64,000 nt of DNA from Timema cristinae (taxonomy: Eukaryota > Arthropoda > Insecta > Phasmatodea > Timematidae). Every line of letters starts with the position of its first letter. Within the stretch, counting starts at the first letter, position 1. The stretch is from assembly GCA_039000515.1 (NCBI GenBank), contig JBCFYV010011164.1, forward strand, positions 48,170,704 to 48,234,703, in the 5' to 3' direction. A program made the position numbers and the translations under genes. The notes under the pieces are model-generated. The model was given only the letters and a program-made list of their open reading frames with translations, ran no database searches and was not told the origin of the DNA. Positions 56,960 to 64,000 of the stretch are shown here, one piece after another.

Positions 56960-58135
56960 AGAACTACTTATAAATGCTAGGGCTACTTTTCTCTTTAATG
57001 GGGTGTTTCAACTTCCCTAAGAATAAACCAACAGTAATCTCTTATCATTGCTGGGCCCCACCTTCCTAATATCGTAGCTCTATTTTAGCAATGTCCTAAT
57101 GAAACCGTTCCCCTTGTTCGTCCCTAAAGGTTCTTAAGAAAGAAGTTCAGATGTGAATGTAAAAAGTAGAATTTTAAAGATATCTGACATCCTAGCTTTT
57201 GATAATTATGTAATAGATCTTGTACAATTTCGAGTTAGTTTCCCTGATTTTTTCTGCTCAAATCCGTGACTTAATTTAATAGTAGCTGCAGCAATTCAAT
57301 GATTTGAATTTCCTTCGAGATTTCATCGAACTTTCTTATTGTGCGAAAGATCTATTCTTTAATTTTAACATCAATTAAAGTTGGGATCTTGTTGCGCAAA
57401 TATCGAAAACCTTAATAACTTTGGTCCAAGTCTTTAACAAAATTCTTTATCGGCCCCAACTTTATGTGCAATGAAGGCGAAAGTACAATTTCACGTTTCA
57501 CCAAGGGACCGTTCTTTACACTATGTTTTCCTGGAATATAATCTTCTCTGGCTGATCAGTCCATACTCTGTAATGTTTTTAAGTTGCTCTATTGCCCTAA
57601 AGGCGTAAAAATATATATTTGTAAATCATATCTGCAGTCCGAGTAAAAGTTCAACGACTTTCAGATCCCCACAACTTTTCCAATAAAAATTCTTATAATT
57701 TATTGCATTTAGTAAGAGTGACATACTTTAAGACGTTTATTTCTTATTTACTGAATGTACAATAGTGTGGATGGGCTTACGTTCTCATTGTGTAATAATA
57801 CGGCTTTCAAGCTTAGTTTTGATGAGTTAATGTATGAACCTTCTCCATTCTTCTGGATTGAATTGAAACCCCAGTAGTTCTATCAAACTAAAATTGCATC
57901 ACTACAGACGCAAAGGGAGCCCTGGATTCTATGTTGGATTGGAAATCTTTCGTAACTATTTCTAAAGACGGACATTTTTGTGTATTTTTCCACCAAGTTT
58001 TACTGTTGCAGTTTTGATCCCAAAAGATCTACTTGCTGCTTAAATCCTCCACTTCAGCTAAGGTGAATTATTTCCAATTGGAAGGTGGATCATAAATGGG
58101 GTGTTTGTATCTATACGGCACTGACTTTATTGCAG
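56960..58135 (-). pseudogene. decayed copy of a dispersed invertebrate gene family of unknown function
   Basis: Read on the minus strand through several stops and frame changes, the motifs appear in order: EDLSSKQVDLLGSKLQQ (about 58,070), SSKLSLKAVLLHNEN (about 57,830), LLGLQ (about 57,640), PSLHIKLGPIKNFVKDLDQ (about 57,485), GFRYLRNKIPTLIDVKIKE (about 57,425), YQKLGCQISLKFYFLHSHLN (about 57,205), DEQGERFH (about 57,115) and RWGPAMIRDYCWFILREVE (about 57,060). From memory, this motif order (LKAVLLHNGN, PPLHIKLGLMKNFVKALDK, GIFVGPQIR, GERFHQD, DYCW) marks a protein copied many times in arthropod and cnidarian genomes, with no assigned reaction. No terminal repeats were found. It lies upstream of the gene 2 exons on the same strand, probably within the gene's 5' intron. 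Confidence 0.78.
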
Positions 58136-58139
58136 ATAG

Positions 58140-58560
58140 GATGTTTGGATAGGCTATTTAACCTTTCTTTGGGGATAGTTGGCTCACAATAGACCATTTG
58201 GAACGGCAAAAGACACGCTCTTCTTTTTCATTTCATACATTCTATGAGATTCACATAGCATGTGATACAACATATACGTGGGCCCCAACATTTATTTTTA
58301 TCTCTGAGATGACACCCGAAATATAAATAATTAACTATTTTTGCTGTATTTTTATAGACCCACGCTGAGGCTTCACTGTGAACTACCCACATATGTAGCC
58401 AACATTATTTGACGCATTTACACATGCACAACTTTTATTACCATAGGGGAAAATTCATAAAACCACAATTTTACAAAGACAATGAGACACAAACAATACC
58501 ACTACTTACCATCAAAAGATATTGAGTAACACTAACAGTCAATTTCTTGATTTCACAATC
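58140..58560. other. DNA upstream of the decayed family copy
   Basis: May hold its degraded N-terminal part. A good donor-like GTAAGTAGT lies on the minus strand at 58,509, but the sequence before it is not a signal peptide. Confidence 0.35.
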
Positions 58561-58563
58561 ATT

Positions 58564-58878
58564 CACGTGGTCTAGGGGTAATGTGTCAGACTTCTGTGTT
58601 GTGAGTCCGGGGTTCAATCCTTGGTCCCAGCACAGATTTATCTGATTGCCAAACCCTTACTTCACCTTTGACAAGACATGTATTAATTACAAGTTGTGAA
58701 TGTGTGGAATTCTAGCCTTCCACCGTGGTTCGGATTCCACGTTAAACTGTAGGTCCTTCATTTCATCTCACAATCACCCTACCATTACACATTATCGTAA
58801 GTGCGTATAACCCGAACGGGTAGTAAGACTCGGTGCTTATAATAATAAAAATAATAATAAAAAATAATAATAATAATA
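58564..58878 (+). repeat. SINE-B copy
   Basis: Head ACGTGGTCTAGGGGTAATGT, B box GGGTTCAATCC, tail CCCGAACGGGTAGTAAGACT, long impure (TAA)n. Confidence 0.9.
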
Positions 58879-58879
58879 C

Positions 58880-59600
58880 AATCATACAGCCTCACATCCG
58901 ACTCTGAAGGTGATGCCTAACCTCTATGCACTAGAATAATGAGAAATAAGGTTGTGTAGCGCGCACCGAACACCCGCTCAAAGTCACATATATTGGGGAA
59001 AAGTGAAGCTTGTGGTAGCTTGCAAATGAAAATGAATTACAAACATAAAATAATATCTCACCCCTATTAAAGGATAAGTCAGAGGCTAAATTTTAATGAA
59101 AAAATTATATCAGCGTTTATATTTTATATACATTTTATAAAAAATAAATGATTAATTTCACAAAAAAAGTGGTGTGATGGATTTTTTTTTTTTTTTTTCA
59201 ATTATGAAGCTGATGTACACCAACAATGATACATGAAATACAGATGATTTCATCCATGTTACCAAAACCCTTTGACTAGTGTATTTAACTCTTGTGCATG
59301 AAGTACAGTCAATTCGTGAATGGACTTGGATGGAGTAACTGACTGCTAGCAAAGTATTTGTATTGCAAACATTGGTAGAAAGTCACTAATGTTAACCTAT
59401 GTGGAAATAATTATTATTTCCTTAGTAATACCATATTATCAATCAAAAGTGTTAATAAACTCTTCTAATAACATTTCCTGGGGATTACTCCTATAGTGAA
59501 TGGCGCATTGAACGCAGGTTGTCATATGCTTTGAGGCGAATCAATGGGTGAATTATGTGTTTAGTAATGATCTTGTTCGAATTGGTAAGTAAAAATTACT
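58880..59600. other. AT-rich DNA, nothing recognised
   Basis: T run at 59,180-59,199. A short frame starting MKSSVFHVSLLVYISFII lies antisense, but no phase-1 donor follows, so it was not taken as the missing signal exon. Confidence 0.35.
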
Positions 59601-59604
59601 TGTT

Positions 59605-59606
59605 AT

Positions 59607-59639
<33 letters not shown>

Positions 59640-59642
59640 TTT
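59605..59642. repeat. (TA)n microsatellite
   Basis: Interrupted TA repeat. Confidence 0.9.
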
Positions 59643-59679
59643 TCAATCAGTGAAAATATTGAGCAATTATATAAGTAGA

Positions 59680-59830
59680 AGGGGAGGCCAAGGTTCGAAT
59701 CTTGGACGTGTGCATTCAGGCAGGTCTTCCACACGTGATTTGTCATTGTAGTTTTCCCTTTCTGTCTTCACGTTAGTGTGGGTGCATTTCATCTAGGCTA
59801 CCCATCTAATTCTTACTCCTTCGAATAAAT
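59680..59830 (+). repeat. SINE-E copy
   Basis: B box AAGGTTCGAATCTTGGACG, then CACACGTGATTTGTCATTGT and CACGTTAGTGTGGGTGCATT. Confidence 0.55.
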
Positions 59831-59872
59831 ATATAATAATTAATAACCCTACGGTGGAAATGTAGGGGACGC

Positions 59873-60193
59873 GAGAAAAAGTATTTTCAATTTTTATATC
59901 AAAACTTTATTGAACAAAATAAAAAATTATCCAGTAGAAAATATAGTTTAATTTTCCTCCCATGAGGACCTCAACAGTTGTTGAATATCTGTCATGAGCA
60001 CAGTGGCATTAGATGATAAACTTTTAAATTAAGAGAAATAACCGCTATGGAATTACAGGACACTCTTGACATATATTCAAGTTCTGTTGCCGCCATGTTG
60101 AAGAAAATTAAATTAAATATTTCTACTGGAGAACAATTTGATTTATTTTGACCAAACAAGTTTTGAAATTTGAAAAAAGTCTTACCTTTTCTC
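59873..60193. mobile_element. foldback MITE with about 90-bp arms
   Basis: The left arm (GAGAAAAAGTATTTTCAATT ... AACAAAATAAAAAATTATCC, AGTAGAAAATATAGTTTAAT) is the inverted, diverged copy of the right arm (read inward: GAGAAAAGGTAAGACTTTTT ... TCAAAATAAATCAAATTGTT, AGTAGAAATATTTAATTTAA). Unrelated 130-bp centre. Target duplication not clear. Confidence 0.7.
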
Positions 60194-60194
60194 T

Positions 60195-60660
60195 AATCAT
60201 CTACACTCCCATCTTAATGGTGAAAGTATTACTCAAATAAACGCTGACCATCAAACATGTTGTGGTAACAATTTACTTATTGACTACTTTTTATTTGGCA
60301 CCGCATCTTACTACCCATTCAGTTTAGATTTTATGAGTTATTCAAATCATAATTTAATAAAATTGGGTCCTTCTACAATCAAGGGTGCTAAAGTCCCAGG
60401 CCCCCTCTTTTAAGTGCCACCCAAACAACACTGTATATTTCAATTGCAAACAACCAAAATAAAAGAGGTTCAGAACAAATTAGCTCAAGCTCCCCAAGAT
60501 ACGTTCAAAATAATAATAACCACAAAATAACGGTGCGCTGCACGGAATTCGAAAATATTATTTTGATTAAAGGCACCCATAATTCACCTAAGAAGAGACC
60601 GCATCTTAACACAACTCTTGGAAATGGGGTCAAGCATTGGCGCTAAGTCAAAACGTTTCG
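60195..60660. other. intergenic DNA with a SINE tail scrap
   Basis: 60,298-60,325 (GGCACCGCATCTTACTACCC) is an isolated inverted SINE tail. Nothing else seen. Confidence 0.45.
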
Positions 60661-60664
60661 TTTT

Positions 60665-61190
60665 ATTTAGCACCGCATCGCACTACTCTTTCGTTTATAA
60701 GCCTACACATATGTATTATTATTATTATTATTAGCACCGCGTCTTACTACCCATTCGGGTTATACGCACTTACGCTAATGTGTAATGTAGGGTGATTGTG
60801 AGATGAAATGAAGGACCTACAGTTTAACGTGGAATCCAACCACGGTGGTGGCCTGGCATTCCCCACATTCACAAGATGTCTTGTCAGAGGTGAAGGAAGG
60901 GTTTGGTAATCAATAAATCTGTGCCGGGATCAAGATTGAACCCCAGCCCCAGCACAGAAGTCTGACACCTTACCCCTGGACCACCAGGTCACCACATAAG
61001 TACTAATTACGCTGGTGTGCAAAGGAATAGGAAGATGGAATATTTTCATGGATGGAGAATCAAAAATCATCTAGGAAGGAACACCCTCAATAAACCAGAA
61101 TGTGATTCCATCCCTAATCTCCCCATCGTAGTCGGCCAATCTATTGAAAGTGTGACGCCTTAGACCATTTGATCACTGAAGCGGGTAGAT
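60665..61190 (-). repeat. SINE-A variant split by a SINE-B
   Basis: 60,665-60,713 is the tail (TAGCACCGCATCGCACTACT); the remainder, 60,995-61,190, resumes with AAGTACTAATTACGCTGGTG and ends ACGCCTTAGACCATTTGATC. The SINE-B sits between with ACATA on both sides. Confidence 0.75.
60714..60994 (-). repeat. SINE-B copy nested in SINE-A
   Basis: (ATT)n, TAGCACCGCGTCTTACTACC, body AGTTTAACGTGGAATCCAAC, head CTGGACCACCAGGTCACC. Flanks CACATATGTA and CACATAAGTA. Confidence 0.92.
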
Positions 61191-61194
61191 TTAT

Positions 61195-61405
61195 GATTAA
61201 ATCTCCGTGTCTACAATATGAATTATTTTTCAAACATTTGTTTGAATTTAAAAATAAATCAGATCGTCTATACATCTTAGAGATCTGGTTGAAACCACGA
61301 CCTCCAGGAGTAATCAGACTCGCTTGACCTTGATGTTTCTCAGGGAACGTGGAATAATACAGTGGCAAGCCCTCCTACATGATCTACATCACTTGCTTTA
61401 AGTGG
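61195..61405. other. short intergenic stretch
   Basis: No feature supported. Confidence 0.4.
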
Positions 61406-61914
61406 AGAACATAGCAGGGGCGTACGCAGCGGTGTCCTGAAGGGGAAATATAAAATAATCCAAAGCATCATATACCAACAAAAGAAGTAATAGAAAACAT
61501 TCAGGCCTCACACAATGTTCCTGCACGTGCACACTAATATAATATCGTAATATCTGCATTGAAAAGTGATTTTAGATATGGCGGATTATTTTGTATCGAT
61601 AGATAGTTAAATAGATTTATTGAAGCAGTTCCGTGCCTGTTCATTTGTAGCGCTAGTGTGTTTGGTTTAATTCTATAGTGGACATAAACATTGATAAAGT
61701 ATTAGACGAAATCTCTGAGAAACCTCTTTCTTTAGTACTTCTGTAAAGTGGTGCAGGAACGGGGGTGGGTGTAAATCTTACCCCCCACCCCCTCTACACC
61801 CAAATAACATAGTAAAACATTTAGATAACGTAGAGACAAGAGGCAAGATACAAAGTTCATATTAAGCTAACATAATAGAAATTAAGTGTTCTTAGAGTAC
61901 ACCTTTAAGAGATT

Positions 61915-62106
61915 TTGAAAACTCTGATAGTGATACTAGCTACATCACTACTGCTGAAAGAAATTTTTCAATGTTTGTACGCAAAAAAAAAAAACTATCT
62001 TCACTCCACAATAAGGCAACGTAGACTAAATACCCTGTGTCTGCTGAATGCATACCCTGAGAGGCTCAACAAAATCGAAATTGCAAAACTAGTTCATGGT
62101 TTATAG
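61915..62106 (+). pseudogene. hAT transposase dimerisation-domain remnant
   Basis: TTAERNFSMFVRKK in one frame, then YLHSTIRQRRLNTLCLLNAY and PERLNKIEIAKLV in another, fit the hATC pattern (AERxFSxLKxIKxYLRSTMxQERLxxLALLNxxxE). A run of A residues at 61,983-61,994 marks the frameshift. Catalytic residues of the DDE fold lie upstream and are absent. Confidence 0.75.
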
Positions 62107-62483
62107 CTAGTAATGATTATAGTGCAAGGGTTTATGGAAACCTACTTTAATTTTGAGTGTTTCATAATTTTTGGCTGAGCCACATCAGATATAGTTTTTC
62201 TTAATTTGTTTTGTGTTGTATTAATTCTAATGTTTGGAATGACTAAAATAAATGAGAAAAATGCACAATGGGACCATTAAATACATTTATCCCTCTTTAT
62301 ACGCGATCTCACTTTACGCATTTTTACTATAATTTGATTTTAAAAATGCATGGTGAGCTGTAATTTCGCAGTCACCCTGTGTGGTAGTGGCGTGACCTTT
62401 TGAGCACACTTTCCAGTGAGGACAATGATATTTACTGTACAGTTTGGTGTTAGGAGGTGGTATTGACAACATTGGAGATGTAT

Positions 62484-63280
62484 GGACAGAAGTTAAACAG
62501 TCCCGGATGAAGGGAGCTTGAAAATATATTTGGTCTGAAGTTTCTGACTCACATGATTTTGATCCTGAACATGATCTTTCCTATTCAAGACATGGCATCG
62601 TGGACATAGCAAGATCTGTTGTATTTGAGGACGTAGACAATGTAAATGTGAATGAATCGCTCCAATCCCACTCAACAAAACTCACCAGTGAATATACTTC
62701 TAGAAATTGAGAATGGCATAAATGATGACGAGGAAGAGCCCTATATTGTTGAGACTATCAAACCACTTTCAACAAAACAAATTGTTGATATTTTAAGCAT
62801 ATTGACAGTGCAATTAGAATAATTGAAGAGAATGATCCTAACATGGATAGAAGTGCCAAAGTTGCCAGAGAGCTTCAGAGTTCTTTGGTTTGCTACAAAG
62901 AACTCTATAGAGAGAAGAAAAAAGCTGTCTGTCAGCTGAGTCTGGACTATTTCATCAATAAAGTTGAAAATTGTCAGTTTAACGACCCAGGGCCTTCACA
63001 ACTGCAAAAGTGTACCATCCTAGGGCTTTCAATAGAGTAGAGGTTTACTGACCAAGGGTCTTCAAAAGAGCTAGCGCCTACCATCCGAGGGCCTTCAAGA
63101 AAGCAAGCAAAAGCTTACCGTACCAGGGCCTTCAAGAGAGCAACAGTATACCGTTCAAGGGCTGTCAAGAGAGAAAGAGCCTATCATCCCAGGGCCTTAA
63201 AGATCGCAATAGCTTACCATCCCAGGGTCTACAAGAAAGCATGAGCTTACCATCCAAGGGCCTTCAAGAGAGAGTGATAA
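62484..63280 (+). pseudogene. Tigger transposase C-terminal pseudogene
   Basis: IIEENDPNMDRSAKVARELQ then SSLVCYKELYREKKKAVCQL and LDYFINKVE (62,820-62,965) is the C-terminal segment of Tigger/TIGD-like pogo transposases (EDMDPNxERSxKVxRxLQxALxCYRELYxEKKxxxxQTxLDxFFKKV). Upstream, broken frames contain acidic text such as DSHDFDPEHDLSYSRHG. The N-terminal CENP-B-type DNA-binding domain and the DDE catalytic core are missing. The tail runs into a 39-bp repeat. Confidence 0.8.
62985..63275 (+). repeat. 39-bp (13-codon) repeat in the Tigger tail
   Basis: About seven decayed units of CCATCCCAGGGCCTTCAAGA plus GAGCAAGAGCTTA; the underlying peptide is roughly TIPGPSREQEL plus two residues. Stops and indels now break it. 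Confidence 0.75.
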
Positions 63281-64000
63281 TCCAGATTTGCCAAATCCAG
63301 TTAATTTATCGTGCAATTGAATATTAACTGTAATTATACCTGTAGCATTGTATTAATTAGATAAATTGATTAAAAATTGTCTTTTTTTACAAATTTTAGG
63401 GGATAGAAGATTGTCAACATGTGTAGGCTACCTACAGCATTGTGCTAGTGAGATAAATTAACAAAAATTGCATTTACATACAAGTTTTAGATTTTTATTT
63501 ATCTTTTTTCCTTTGGAGTAATCCCTATATCACCCATGTTAAAATCAATACACTTTCATTTTCGTGTTACGTGATTATTAATCAGAACCAATCCCTCGTG
63601 TAGTGTGAGACAGCTGTATTACATTCTCCTGGTCTGTTTTTAATATAAAAAATGTTATCCCTATAAAAGCACATTATTATTTTTACTCTCCAAATAAAAA
63701 CGTTACTGCGCCACTGTTTCTGTAAACTGTAAAGTTCACACGGACTAGACTGGCGGACAGGAGCAGGAACAATAAATGTTGTATTTGTGTCTTGTTTGTT
63801 TCTCTGGTTATTACTGTCAATTTTATTTTGTTAGTTTTAAAGGGCCATTGTTTGAGCAGTGTGTGTAGATATATCTTTTCCTGATTAATATTTAATAATT
63901 TGTTGGATTTCTTGGTTTGAAGTTATGTCACCCCCCAAAATGAAATCCTGCGTACACCCTTGGAATATATACTATATAAGTTTGAGCAGACCAACGTGGG

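Larger units (their letters stand above)
62284..63616 (+). mobile_element. Tigger/pogo element, internally deleted, nested in hAT
   Basis: TA flanks at 62,282-62,283 and 63,617-63,618. Left end CATTTATCCCTCTTTATACG followed by CGATCTCACTTTACGC; the right end read inward is CAGCTGTCTCACACTACACG then AGGGATTGG. Both have the TACGCG/CCCTC text of Tigger ends, though the two tips are diverged. Confidence 0.7.
61415..63962 (+). mobile_element. hAT transposon, interrupted
   Basis: Left CAGGGGCGTACGCAGCGG; the right end read inward is CAAGGGTGTACGCAGGATT. Flanks GAACATAG (61,407-61,414) and GAATATAT (63,963-63,970) match 6 of 8. Inside: a transposase C-terminal remnant and a nested Tigger element (62,284-63,616). 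Without the insert the element is only about 1.2 kb, so most of the transposase is gone. Confidence 0.75.

Noticed and set aside
58500..58560. Donor GTAAGTAGT as end of the missing signal-peptide exon of Ly6 gene 2
   Set aside because: The phase-1 reading before it meets a stop within about a dozen codons and is not hydrophobic.
59158..59352. MKSSVFHVSLLVYISFII as the signal peptide of Ly6 gene 2
   Set aside because: No donor in the required phase follows; the downstream sequence is an A run.

Overview
This window reads as nuclear DNA of an arthropod, most likely an insect with a large, repeat-rich, AT-rich genome; the order cannot be fixed from the sequence. It has split genes with GT-AG introns of several kb, tRNA-derived SINEs, Helitron, hAT and pogo/Tigger transposons, minisatellites and microsatellites. 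There are no operons, CRISPR arrays or prokaryotic signals. Most of the DNA is transposon and repeat debris.

The only convincing host genes are two members of the insect Ly6/uPAR (three-finger, sleepless/quiver-like) family, both on the minus strand. Gene 1 (coding 21,638 down to 14,407) is complete: a signal-peptide exon, a middle exon and a last exon, joined by two phase-1 introns, giving 166 residues with ten framework cysteines and a C-terminal GPI-anchor signal. Gene 2 (56,612 down to about 53,124) has the matching middle and last exons with the same intron phases, but its signal-peptide exon was not found. A one-base offset in its last exon puts the hydrophobic GPI tail out of frame.

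Gene 1 introns hold a decayed Helitron (15,772-18,572, Rep and helicase remnants) that ends about 50 bp from a splice donor, plus several SINEs. Between the genes (22-53 kb) lie SINEs and five large tandem arrays: 24 bp at 25.0-26.1 kb, 85 bp at 26.9-27.3 kb, about 108 bp at 28-29 kb, about 52 bp at 35.8-37.1 kb and 49 bp at 46.3-46.75 kb. Two of these look built from SINE pieces. Near 46.8-48.9 kb a SINE is split by a 1.6 kb hAT element (itself carrying another SINE) and by a 214 bp TA-flanked MITE. Upstream of gene 2 (about 57-58.1 kb, minus) is a decayed copy of a widely dispersed invertebrate protein family of unknown function. The right end holds a hAT element (61,415-63,962) with a shortened Tigger/pogo element nested inside it (62,284-63,616).

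SINE-A to SINE-E are labels used only here. SINE-A and SINE-B have different tRNA-like heads and bodies but the same 3' tail (core CCGAACGGGTAGTAAGACGC), which suggests one shared LINE partner. Deletion-rich repeat copies at 28.3-28.9 kb suggest local consensus errors, which matters for the gene 2 frameshift.
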